Positions 45,153 to 53,261 of a stretch of 64,000 bases of DNA are shown piece after piece. Within the stretch, counting starts at the first letter, position 1. The number at the start of each line of letters is the position of its first letter. Location of the stretch: positions 3,348,001 through 3,412,000 of the forward strand of contig NC_013720.1 of assembly GCF_000025185.1 (NCBI RefSeq), read 5' to 3'. The notes beneath the pieces were generated by a model. That model was given only the letters and a program-made list of their open reading frames with translations. It ran no database searches and was not told the DNA's origin. The DNA comes from Pirellula staleyi DSM 6068 (GTDB lineage Bacteria; Planctomycetota; Planctomycetia; Pirellulales; Pirellulaceae). Made by a program: the position numbers and the translations under genes.

Positions 45153-45473
45153 ATGCCAATCTATGTCTACGAAGTTATCACCGAAGGTGGCCAGCCAGGC
45201 GAGCGTTTTGAACTTTATCAGAGCATGGCCGACGACGCGCTGACCAAACATCCCGAGTCGGGTCTACCTGTACGGCGCGTGATTCAGCCGCCTAACATTG
45301 GCGGGCGTTGGTCGGATGGAGCAATGAGCCGGTCGGTTGCCGACGATAAGAAGCTCGATCGCCTCGGATTCACAAAGTATGTGAAAGCTGGTGATGGCCA
45401 TTACGAAAAACGGGCAGGCCAAGGGCCTGACGTAATTTCCGCCGACAAGCCGTTTACGATGCCAGACGATTAA
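45153..45473 (+). CDS. FmdB-type small regulatory protein lacking the zinc cysteines
   Basis: A 106-residue protein whose start MPIYVYEV, the FELYQSMADDALTKHPESGLPVRRVI stretch and the later GFTKYVKAGDGHYEK parallel the FmdB family, normally MPIYEYRC..C...CPEC. Here all four zinc cysteines are replaced (V/T in the first pair, H and S in the second), so it cannot form the usual ribbon. GAGG lies 7 nt upstream of the ATG. The function of the zinc-less form is unknown. Confidence 0.7.
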   Translation: MPIYVYEVITEGGQPGERFELYQSMADDALTKHPESGLPVRRVIQPPNIGGRWSDGAMSRSVADDKKLDRLGFTKYVKAGDGHYEKRAGQGPDVISADKPFTMPDD

Positions 45474-45516
45474 CTGTCCGCAAGTGGCTGCGGCGTAAAT
45501 GTGTGCGCCTCGGTGG

Positions 45517-46899
45517 CTACTTCAAGCTGCGATGATATGCCTGTCGTTGCCCATCGCTCCCCTTGGCGACGGTGGTGCCCTTCCACTCGGCAGAGGCAGC
45601 CTCGAGTGCTTTCTGGGCATCGGACTTCTTACTCAGAGTATCGCGAACCGCTTTATCGAGTGCCTCGGCGTAAAGCTGATAGCCGGGGACTCGCAGAGGG
45701 ATCAGTTGCTCGGAGGCTTCCAGCGTTTGCTTGAGGGCTTCTTTGGCGCTCTCGAGCGGGGCTCCAGCGAGTTCTCCTGTCCAGCTCGAGAGTTGCTCGA
45801 GTTGTTGGGGACTCGTGGGGCAGGTATCTGCACAGGCTGGCGCGATGCGACTGGCAATTTCGCTTGATGTCAGCCACCAAAGAAAGGTGGCTGCCAGTTG
45901 CGGCTGATCCGACGCGCTAGCCACCGAGACGATACGCCCCGAAAAACCTCCGAAAGCAATGGTGGAGCCTTCCTCGCTGCTGGGGAGCGGGACAAACCGA
46001 ATCGACTCACGAATCGTCTTTGGGGTGGCATCGAGAGCGGCTTCGTCGAGACGCTCGGGAAAAGCGATCGCCATGGCGCATTCGCCAGCCACAATTTTTT
46101 GCCAGCAAAGAGAAGGTGATAGTTCGTCGGTTTGACCAGCGCTAGTTGCGTCGGACACAAGAGCGGAAAGGGCATCGACGATTGCGGGCGAGGTGAGCCG
46201 AGGTTCGAGGGTGTCGTAGTTCAGCAGAGGAGAAATCTGAGATCCAGCGGCCAATTTGCTGGCGGCACGTGCGAGCATCCAATTGCCCCCATTCTGCGGA
46301 GCTGTCGGCTGCAACAGCGAGTACCATTTCTCTTTCGCAATCGGCAAGTCTGCAAACTGCGACCGATCCGCAAGTCGCTGGCAGGCTTCGCTTAATTGAG
46401 CCCAGGTCTGGGGTGGCTCGATTCCGGCTTGGGCGAGCAAGTCGCTGCGGTAGGCGAGTAGCCAGCGAGGCGATCCCAGGCTGACACCAAAAGTTTGCCC
46501 CTCCCAGCGAGTTTCGGCGCGAACGTTGGCGAATTGCTCGCGCACATCGCGAGCTTGCGATTCCACTTCATCCGTCGGCAGAGGGGCAATCAGATCGGCT
46601 TCGGCAAGCGATCCAAGCATCATGGTCGGGAAGATGACGACATCGGTTCCCAGTCGCTTAGCTTGCGAAAGATCGGCAGCGGTGACATGTTCGATCGATA
46701 GCGGGGTATCGAAGCGGGCGCTCCATTCCCGCTGCAGGACCTCGTCGAGCGAAGTCTCGTCGACCAACAGAATTCGGAGAGGGGCTGCCTCTTTGGCGGC
46801 GTTAGGCTCTGGCGTTTCGACGCTCGGCTGACATCCCAGCGCAACCATCGCGGCGATCAGCAGAGCAGGTAGACGCGATGTTCGCCAAAAACCGTACAT
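45517..46899 (-). CDS. Extracellular substrate-binding lipoprotein of an ABC transporter
   Basis: A 460-residue exported protein with signal segment 8-22 and a probable lipidated Cys23 in VALGC. The fold follows family-1 solute-binding proteins: LRILLVDETSLDEVLQREW, then VVIFPTMMLGSLAEADLIAPL, WRLLAYRSDLLAQAGIEPPQTW-type motif (here RWLLAYRSDLLAQAGIEPP), and GGFSGRIVSVASAS near residue 350. The usual ligands are sugars or glycerol phosphates. No permease or ATPase gene is next to it. ATG 46899 begins the signal peptide; an in-frame start at 47040 would bury it. Confidence 0.8.
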   Translation of the reverse strand: MYGFWRTSRLPALLIAAMVALGCQPSVETPEPNAAKEAAPLRILLVDETSLDEVLQREWSARFDTPLSIEHVTAADLSQAKRLGTDVVIFPTMMLGSLAEADLIAPLPTDEVESQARDVREQFANVRAETRWEGQTFGVSLGSPRWLLAYRSDLLAQAGIEPPQTWAQLSEACQRLADRSQFADLPIAKEKWYSLLQPTAPQNGGNWMLARAASKLAAGSQISPLLNYDTLEPRLTSPAIVDALSALVSDATSAGQTDELSPSLCWQKIVAGECAMAIAFPERLDEAALDATPKTIRESIRFVPLPSSEEGSTIAFGGFSGRIVSVASASDQPQLAATFLWWLTSSEIASRIAPACADTCPTSPQQLEQLSSWTGELAGAPLESAKEALKQTLEASEQLIPLRVPGYQLYAEALDKAVRDTLSKKSDAQKALEAASAEWKGTTVAKGSDGQRQAYHRSLK

Positions 46900-47054
46900 G
46901 ACTAGACCTGGAGAGCAGATTGGTTGCGGGGCGATTTGAAAGAACTCTTTGCCAAGAATAGCACAGCGTGAGGTTTCGGACAGACGCATACTACGATCAC
47001 TCGGCGTAGCGAGTTCGCAGCTGTCGGAACTATTCATCAACTGCGGCTCGCGAG

Positions 47055-48029
47055 CTATGGCGAGAAGATTTCAATCGAAGCGCCGGTGTTTCGAGGTCGG
47101 CTCATGATCAGGCTTGCGAGTTCACTTGGGGCCTGCTGATGGGCAATGCAGCTCTGCACTTTTTCGCACAGGTCTGCCGCACGTTCTTCGCTAGGCATCA
47201 CCACGGCGAGCGTGGGGCCCCACGAGCTTTGCACCACTCCCTCGCAGCCATTTTCCCGCAGCCACTCGACCCAGGCTGTGAGTAGGGGGCCGTTGTAATT
47301 CCCTTGCTGAATCGAGGCAAAAAAACTGCCGGCAATGTTCCCATAGCGATACAAACTGGCGGCAAACGTGCTGAAATCGTGTGTGGCCGCTGATGGAATC
47401 AACTGCTCGTTAGCTTCGCGTATCAGCATGTCGGTGGTGGAACTGGCGACCTGGGGAAGACTAGCCATCGCGCGCGATTCTTCTTCACCCGCCAAACCGG
47501 GCTGAGCGCGCGGACAGAGCAGCACGAATCGCCACTCGCTTGGCAAGTCGATGCGACAATCGAGATCGCCCAACGCGGCACCACTTTTGCCCCCATCCAC
47601 AATCAACCCACCAAGCATGAACCCGTGCGTTCCCACAGCCGAGCGTTTGCCGCGTCCGCTGCAGGCTGCCAGTTCCGCTGCACCCAGTGGGGGCAAATCT
47701 GCAAATGCTTCTAGCGCCGCGACTGTGGCGAGTGCCAGTTGGGTCCCCACACCTAGTCCGGTGTGCTGCGGCGGCACTACCACGGGGATCAGGTCGCAGT
47801 GCGGCAACTCTTTCAGTTGCAGCTGCGATTGCCACCGCGATGCTGCGGTCAGGATGCGAGTTGCATGTTCTCCAAGGATCGAAAACCCAGCCGACTCGCG
47901 CGCTTCGAGCACCAATTGCGGCGCCTCGAGCATGGCACCAACGCCCGCAAATGCGCGATCACCACCAGCGAGCGACATCAACCCGAAGTGCAATCGACTA
48001 CCTGTAGTGATCCGAACAACCCGTGCCAC
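47055..48029 (-). CDS. Beta-ribofuranosylaminobenzene 5'-phosphate synthase
   Basis: Condenses p-aminobenzoate with PRPP to form the N-glycosidic precursor of tetrahydromethanopterin, releasing CO2 and pyrophosphate. The 324-residue protein belongs to the GHMP-kinase-like family: GSRLHFGLMSL at the N terminus, and PPQHTGLGVGTQLALATVAALEAF as the glycine-rich motif near 86. It also has FMLGGLIVDGG, and a late SSWGPTLAVV resembling the beta-RFAP synthase C terminus. The start is GTG 48029, 14 bp after the DUF447 gene; the open frame runs further upstream without support. The flanking pabA and pabB supply its substrate. Confidence 0.85.
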   Translation of the reverse strand: MARVVRITTGSRLHFGLMSLAGGDRAFAGVGAMLEAPQLVLEARESAGFSILGEHATRILTAASRWQSQLQLKELPHCDLIPVVVPPQHTGLGVGTQLALATVAALEAFADLPPLGAAELAACSGRGKRSAVGTHGFMLGGLIVDGGKSGAALGDLDCRIDLPSEWRFVLLCPRAQPGLAGEEESRAMASLPQVASSTTDMLIREANEQLIPSAATHDFSTFAASLYRYGNIAGSFFASIQQGNYNGPLLTAWVEWLRENGCEGVVQSSWGPTLAVVMPSEERAADLCEKVQSCIAHQQAPSELASLIMSRPRNTGASIEIFSP

Positions 48030-48043
48030 GCCTGAATCGCCCT

Positions 48044-48673
48044 TTAGTGATGTTCGGTCTCGTTGGTTGCAGGTTCGCTGCAGAGTTTGGCCAGAACAAC
48101 GCGTCCGAGAATGGCAAACGCATCTCGCTCCCGCTCCCCGCCTGTCTTGTCGACGAGAGGTCGGAGTCGCTGTAATTGATCGAGGATTTCCGCGGAGGGA
48201 AGGATGCCGACACGTGATGCGAGAATGGCAGCTTCGATCACGGCGTGCATGGCCCGATTGAATCCCCAAAAGGGCCGCTCTTCACCTTGGTCAACCACTT
48301 CACAGCGAGCAATCCATCGCGGTGACGATCCTTCCCACTCGCGGACTCGCAAAGCATACCAGCGACAGCATTGTTCGAGGATCACCCCTTCAATCCCTTC
48401 GGCCTGCCGATGAGCAGGTAGGGAGGCGAGTTCACTGGCGAGCACGCGTGCGATCAGCAGCACATCGTCGGTGACGTGAAAAACAGCGACACCTCGTGCT
48501 CGCAAATGCTGGTAGGTCTGTGAAGTTTCAAACGGCTTCAAGACAAAGCTTGTGCACGCGCGATCGACGACTGGCCCCATCGCAGCCAAATGAGGGCGGC
48601 TGTCGGGTGCGATGGTCGTGAGCAATCCCTCGAGCACCATCAGGTCGTTATCGCGTGCAGGAGAGATGGTCAT
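48044..48673 (-). CDS. DUF447 family protein of the tetrahydromethanopterin cluster
   Basis: A 209-residue cytoplasmic protein. MVLEGLLTTIAPDSRPHLAAMGPVVD resembles the N terminus of DUF447 proteins, which have a flavin-reductase-like split barrel. YQHLRARGVAVFHVTDDVLLIAR and the WGFNRAMHAVIEAAILASRVG helix support it. In methylotrophs and planctomycetes this family lies beside the tetrahydromethanopterin genes, and a role in that cofactor's synthesis is inferred; the exact step is not settled. It is 14 bp upstream of beta-RFAP synthase. Confidence 0.78.
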   Translation of the reverse strand: MTISPARDNDLMVLEGLLTTIAPDSRPHLAAMGPVVDRACTSFVLKPFETSQTYQHLRARGVAVFHVTDDVLLIARVLASELASLPAHRQAEGIEGVILEQCCRWYALRVREWEGSSPRWIARCEVVDQGEERPFWGFNRAMHAVIEAAILASRVGILPSAEILDQLQRLRPLVDKTGGERERDAFAILGRVVLAKLCSEPATNETEHH

Positions 48674-48723
48674 AGTGAAAGATTACACAGCTCAAGAAGA
48701 AGTTGTTTTGAAGCCGGATGAAC

Positions 48724-49389
48724 TTAAAAAGTAACCGGGCGCTGCGGGGGTACGAAGGGCTGCTGTTTGGTTTCACGAAGTTCATCAGCGATCGATAAAT
48801 GGTCGCTCGAAACTGCGAGTCCGGCGAGCTTCAGAAAATTGCTAAGCAAAGGATAGCCACAATCAGTAAGAATCGACTCGGGGTGAAACTGTAGGCCAAA
48901 CAAGGGAAAATCGCGGTGTTCAACCGCCATGATCGTACCATCTTCGGTCCGGGCCGTGATGCGTAGCGAATCGGGAAGCGTTGTTTCATCGATCACCAGC
49001 GAGTGATAACGCCCCACCGAGCAGTGCTGCGCAATACCTGAAAAAATCCCTGCACCTGTGTGCGTAATCGTGCTGGCTTGGCCATGCACGGCTCGCTGAG
49101 CACGAACAATGCGGGCGCCAAGTGCAGCTCCAATCGCTTGATGGCCCAGGCAAACACCCAAAATGGGTATCGTGGCGGCGAAAGTCCGAATCACTTCGAG
49201 GGAACAGCCTGCTTCGTTGGGTGTGCATGGGCCCGGCGAAATGATAATGGCGTCGGGGCGCAGGTCGCTCGCAATCTCTTGGATGGTGAGGCTGTCGTTA
49301 CGACGTACAACGGTCTCTTGCCCCAAATTGCGAAAGTAGCGAGCTAGGTTTTGCACAAAGCTATCGTAGTTGTCGACCAGTAGTAGCAT
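48724..49389 (-). CDS. pabA: Aminodeoxychorismate/anthranilate synthase glutaminase component
   Basis: A class I glutamine amidotransferase of 221 residues that supplies ammonia to PabB. The catalytic triad is Cys80 in GVCLGHQ, His169 and Glu171 in FHPES. MLLLVDNYDSFVQNLARYF and ISPGPCTPNEAG are typical TrpG/PabA sequences. The preceding gene is pabB, so PabA is more likely than TrpG, though PabA/TrpG proteins can serve both. The ATG lies 72 bp after pabB. Confidence 0.87.
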   Translation of the reverse strand: MLLLVDNYDSFVQNLARYFRNLGQETVVRRNDSLTIQEIASDLRPDAIIISPGPCTPNEAGCSLEVIRTFAATIPILGVCLGHQAIGAALGARIVRAQRAVHGQASTITHTGAGIFSGIAQHCSVGRYHSLVIDETTLPDSLRITARTEDGTIMAVEHRDFPLFGLQFHPESILTDCGYPLLSNFLKLAGLAVSSDHLSIADELRETKQQPFVPPQRPVTF

Positions 49390-49461
49390 CGTGCGAGGAA
49401 CTTTTGCGAGGACAGTAAAAGGTCTTGCGGAGGGATGATCGAGCGGGATCGTGGGAGCGGC

Positions 49462-50883
49462 TTAAGGTAGTAGCGACGAGAGAATACCGGCCGCTTTGTG
49501 CCAGGTTTCAGCATACTCGAGTTCGGGTACCGATTGCGCCACGATGCCTCCACCCACAGGAAATTGCCACCAGCCGCTGGATGCCGTGATGGTTCGAATC
49601 AGAATGCTGAGATCCATACTGCCATCGAAACCAAAATAGCCGAGCGAGCCGCAGTAGGCCCCGCGCGGATCGGGCTCTAGCTCGCTGATGATCTCCATCG
49701 CACGAACTTTGGGGGCACCAGTAATAGAACCACCAGGGAAAGCATGCCGAGTTAGGTCCAGAGCCGATTTGCCGGGCGATAATTTTCCTTCTACCACTGA
49801 AACCAGGTGTTGCACGAACTGATAGATTTCCAGGCCGCACAGCTGCGAGACATGGAGCGACTCGCTGTCGCACGCCTGGGACAGATCGTTTCGCAGCAGG
49901 TCGACGATCATTGTGTTTTCGGCACGATCTTTTTCACTGGCGAGGAGATCATCTCCCGCAAATAGATCGGCCTCTGCGCGGAAAGTTCGTTTACGGGTCC
50001 CTTTGATCGGACGCGCTTCGACCTGCTGACCGGACACTTTCACAAAACGTTCTGGCGACGCGCTGACGATCTGCTGATCGCCCAGATCGTAGTATCCAGC
50101 GAAAGTTGCGGCATTTCGCTCACGCAGGCGGAGGTAGAGATCGAGAGCTGAACTGATCGCCGGAAAGAGTAGACGCTGCGACAAGTTCACTTGAAAGACA
50201 TCCCCCGCCAAGATGTATTCGATGGCCCGCTCGACAGCGGCAAGGTATCCCTGGGGTGTGAAGTTGCTCAGCAGTCCTTCGAGTTGTGGCGCCGACCACT
50301 GTCCTGCGATGGCTGGTCGCTCCACTGTCGACACTCTCAAGCTTTGCTGGCTACCATCGCCTTTGTATTCGCCGCAGAGCATCGCTCGGAAATAGTCCAG
50401 TCGATCTTGAGCACGCTTCTGGGAGGGAGGCTGCTCGGCGCTAAATCCGTGCGAGATAATCCAGGTTTTGCCGAGCAAGTGATCCCAGGCGATCACCGTG
50501 TCGTAGAGTCCGATCGAGAGTGTGGGGAGCGAAAAAAAAGGATGTCGGCGGAGTGGAATTCTTTCGAGGCTTTGGACCAGGTCGTAGGCAAGAAGGCCAG
50601 CCGCACCACCTTGAAACGGTGGTAGTCCCGCCACCGTGGGTGCTGGAAATTGCGAGAGCACGCTGGCTAGCTTCGTTAAGCCATCTTCGGCACCTTCAGA
50701 AGTCAACCTTTGAAACGGATCGGCAGTCAGGAACGAATAACGTCCCAGCTTAGGATCACGCAGCGCACTATCGAGCAGTAAACATCGAGGTAGGTGCGCG
50801 ATGCGACGGAGCGCAACATCGACCGCTGGAGCATTGGGTAATTCAAGAACGATTGGTTCGTGAGAAAATGAGTTTGAATTCAC
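49462..50883 (-). CDS. pabB: Aminodeoxychorismate synthase component I
   Basis: Converts chorismate with ammonia to 4-amino-4-deoxychorismate, the precursor of p-aminobenzoate. The 473-residue chorismate-binding protein has RPIKGTRKR at 292-300: Lys294 is the PabB-type residue that anthranilate synthases replace with Ala. DVFQVNLSQR, IVSASPERF, ENTMIVDLLRNDLS, the FPGGSITGAPK loop and YCGSLGYFGFDG are intact. The GTG start overlaps the stop of the dihydropteroate-synthase-like gene by four bases (GTGA). A separate lyase (PabC) gene is not in the window. Confidence 0.9.
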   Translation of the reverse strand: MNSNSFSHEPIVLELPNAPAVDVALRRIAHLPRCLLLDSALRDPKLGRYSFLTADPFQRLTSEGAEDGLTKLASVLSQFPAPTVAGLPPFQGGAAGLLAYDLVQSLERIPLRRHPFFSLPTLSIGLYDTVIAWDHLLGKTWIISHGFSAEQPPSQKRAQDRLDYFRAMLCGEYKGDGSQQSLRVSTVERPAIAGQWSAPQLEGLLSNFTPQGYLAAVERAIEYILAGDVFQVNLSQRLLFPAISSALDLYLRLRERNAATFAGYYDLGDQQIVSASPERFVKVSGQQVEARPIKGTRKRTFRAEADLFAGDDLLASEKDRAENTMIVDLLRNDLSQACDSESLHVSQLCGLEIYQFVQHLVSVVEGKLSPGKSALDLTRHAFPGGSITGAPKVRAMEIISELEPDPRGAYCGSLGYFGFDGSMDLSILIRTITASSGWWQFPVGGGIVAQSVPELEYAETWHKAAGILSSLLP

Positions 50884-52343
50884 GACGAGGACTCACTTTG
50901 CTGATCGTCGCTGCTTGGCTGGCTCCGCTGAGAGGCCGATCCTTTTCGGAGTCGATGACTCTCTTCGGCCACGGTCAAAAGTCCCCAGTCGAGTGCCTCA
51001 TCCTGACGGTACTCTTTGCCCAGTTGATTGGCGATCATCGCTTTGGCAAGTTCATATCCCAAGTAAAAGGCGTGCGACGGATCGACATTCTTAGGAGCAT
51101 CGCGCGTCGGTTTCTCGCCACCAAAACCTGGGTTCATCAGCCGCTCGAAAAGCAAGAAAGGATCACGCTCGGCTAGATGCAAGTTAGCGCCAATCAAATG
51201 CAATTTTCCTCCCGATACATACGTGCGAAAGTTGTTGTCCTTGATGACTGAAGCCAGTTGTTCGAGAGCCGTTTCTGTGAGTTCCTGGGGACGTGCATCA
51301 CGGAGCATCACTAGTCGAGTGTCGAGTCGTTTTGGGGGGACGCGATGTTTCACCGCGTGATGAACCAACTGGCGGGCGACTGCACATTCCGCCACGCTGG
51401 TGCGAGCCCAGTTGATCACTTGCGTCGTTAGAACGCTGCGAATTCCCAGCTCTTCGCAGATCGCAAGCAGCACGACGTTGATGCCGGCTGAGTCGACGTC
51501 GGTCAGTTCGGTGATGTTGCCGATCCCCATCATCAGTTCAGCGTCGGGATACTTGCGGCGCACGGCTGCGTAACGCTCGAGACTAGCTGCAAAGCCAAAA
51601 CCAATCGGCTCGAGAATCGGGTCGATGCGCAGCGGAATGTTTCTTGTCGCAAGATACTCAATCGTATCATCGAGCGAATCGAGCGACTGTGGATCGTCGG
51701 GGATGGCTACAACTTCGATCCCCCAATCTGCAGCAGCCTGTCGATTGCTGCTATTCACACTGAGTACGAGCTGTGCACCGGCTTGAGCCGCCTGGGCGAT
51801 TTCGGCTGGATTTAGACTGTCGATCGAAACTCGCAATCCTTCGTCGACGAGCGCTCGCACCACTTCCCCAACCTGGGACCAGGTGTTTCCAGGTTCGCAT
51901 CCGACATCGATGAAGTCGGCACCATCGATGGCCAGTTGCTTTGCTTTCGCCACGATTTCAGAGGTGGAGAACTGCGGTGCATGATTGATTTCGGCGAGGA
52001 TTTCAATCGTGTAATTGCCGTAGTCTTCGAGTCTCGCTGGTTTCTCGCCAAAGTGAGTCGCCAGCGCGCGGAGATCGCGTGGCCCCACTTCCACTTTCGC
52101 ATTCACCTTCGTTTCGATGGGAGTTAAGTCCCCCCGGCAATAGCCAGGCAAGATGATGCGTGTGGCTTGAGCGACAGGGGTAATGTGCTTGGCGATCCAA
52201 GCAGGAGTCATCAGTGCAGCGACGGTGATGGGCAGCACATCAATCGTGAAGTCGAAACCCAGTTTGGCGGACAGCGTCTGCACTTCTTGCCGCAACGCAT
52301 GTTCGGCAAGTCGGCCTGTCACAAAATGAAAGTGCTCGGGCAT
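50880..52343 (-). CDS. Dihydropteroate synthase-like protein of the tetrahydromethanopterin pathway (DUF6513)
   Basis: A 487-residue protein. The N-terminal 100 residues (FHFVTGRLAEHALRQ, MTPAWIAKHI) match the DUF6513 extension of dihydropteroate synthase-like proteins. A TIM-barrel pterin-binding domain follows: EILAEINHAP at 114-123, DGADFIDVGCEPGNTW at 140-155 and LRVSIDSLNP at 170-179. The C terminus is a charged, Ser-rich tail. It probably joins a pterin to the arylamine precursor in tetrahydromethanopterin synthesis. It is translationally coupled to pabB. The folate-type FolP alternative is less likely because of the long N- and C-terminal extensions. Confidence 0.85.
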   Translation of the reverse strand: MPEHFHFVTGRLAEHALRQEVQTLSAKLGFDFTIDVLPITVAALMTPAWIAKHITPVAQATRIILPGYCRGDLTPIETKVNAKVEVGPRDLRALATHFGEKPARLEDYGNYTIEILAEINHAPQFSTSEIVAKAKQLAIDGADFIDVGCEPGNTWSQVGEVVRALVDEGLRVSIDSLNPAEIAQAAQAGAQLVLSVNSSNRQAAADWGIEVVAIPDDPQSLDSLDDTIEYLATRNIPLRIDPILEPIGFGFAASLERYAAVRRKYPDAELMMGIGNITELTDVDSAGINVVLLAICEELGIRSVLTTQVINWARTSVAECAVARQLVHHAVKHRVPPKRLDTRLVMLRDARPQELTETALEQLASVIKDNNFRTYVSGGKLHLIGANLHLAERDPFLLFERLMNPGFGGEKPTRDAPKNVDPSHAFYLGYELAKAMIANQLGKEYRQDEALDWGLLTVAEESHRLRKGSASQRSQPSSDDQQSESSS

Positions 52344-52460
52344 GGATGCGGAACCTTGGAATCTTCAGCTGGAGCACGTATCGCTTTGGGCAGGGACAAT
52401 TTCGTCAGGTATCGCGGCCGATGCAAACTCTATGGCTACAACACATGCGTGCGTAACGCA

Positions 52461-53261
52461 CTAGGTTCGCAAATCGCCGAAGCGAAAGCCGCCATTCACA
52501 GGTAGGGTGTGACCTGTGATGAAATCAGCTGCCGGTGAAACCAAGTATAAGATCGCTTGGGCTACATCGGCGGGAGTTCCCCAGCGGGCGCGAAGCGATT
52601 CCTCGATTGCGCGCTGCTGCCAGTACTCCGAGGCATCGTCCCCCCAACTTGTCTTGATCCAGCCTGGTGCTACGCAGTTCACCCGAACTTCTGGGGCCAG
52701 CGATTGGGCAAGGCTTCTGGTGAAGGCCATGATCGACCCCTTAATCGCCGTGAACATTTCGCCGCTGTCGCCAGCCATGCCATGCTCTGCCTGATCCCAA
52801 CCGATGTTGACAATCACACCTTGCTTATGCTCCTTCATGCAGCGACCTACCGCTCGTGAAAGGAGTATGGTTCCCTCGACATCCACTTGCCACAAACGAG
52901 CCAGTTTTTCCTCGAACGACCACTTCGCAGCGGCTCCGGTCAGGACGTCGGCGCCGGCGTTATTCACCCAGATATCGACCCGCGGATGCCGAGCTTCCAC
53001 CTCACTCAAAAGTTGGGCGCGTCCCTCGGTGGTTGAGATATCGGCGATCACGTACGACGCGGTTAGGCCTCCACCGACGAGCGCTTCTGTGAGCTCGCGA
53101 GCACGCGACTCACCTCGGTGGCCGTGAACCACAACCGAAGCGCCAGCGCGAGCCAAAGTGCCAGCAATCTCGGCGCCAATTCCGCTGGAGCTTCCTGTGA
53201 CAACAGCCACGCGACCGGTGAGTGGCTGCGAGAGTGAGGAAAGATTAGCTGAAGTGTTCAT
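52461..53261 (-). CDS. Short-chain dehydrogenase/reductase family protein with altered active site
   Basis: A 266-residue Rossmann protein. The cofactor motif VTGSSSGIG is at 21-29, NNAG at 100-103 and the C-terminal PADFITGHTLPVNGGF is typical of 3-oxoacyl-ACP-reductase-like SDRs. The catalytic tetrad is not normal: the YxxxK site reads FTAIK (Phe170, Lys174), the catalytic Ser is replaced in VNIGWD (154-155) and the Asn position near 127 is Asp. Only Lys174 survives. It overlaps the downstream PQQ-type gene by four bases and sits 118 bp upstream of the dihydropteroate-synthase-like gene. It may bind a pterin or NAD(P) without classical SDR chemistry. Confidence 0.8.
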   Translation of the reverse strand: MNTSANLSSLSQPLTGRVAVVTGSSSGIGAEIAGTLARAGASVVVHGHRGESRARELTEALVGGGLTASYVIADISTTEGRAQLLSEVEARHPRVDIWVNNAGADVLTGAAAKWSFEEKLARLWQVDVEGTILLSRAVGRCMKEHKQGVIVNIGWDQAEHGMAGDSGEMFTAIKGSIMAFTRSLAQSLAPEVRVNCVAPGWIKTSWGDDASEYWQQRAIEESLRARWGTPADVAQAILYLVSPAADFITGHTLPVNGGFRFGDLRT

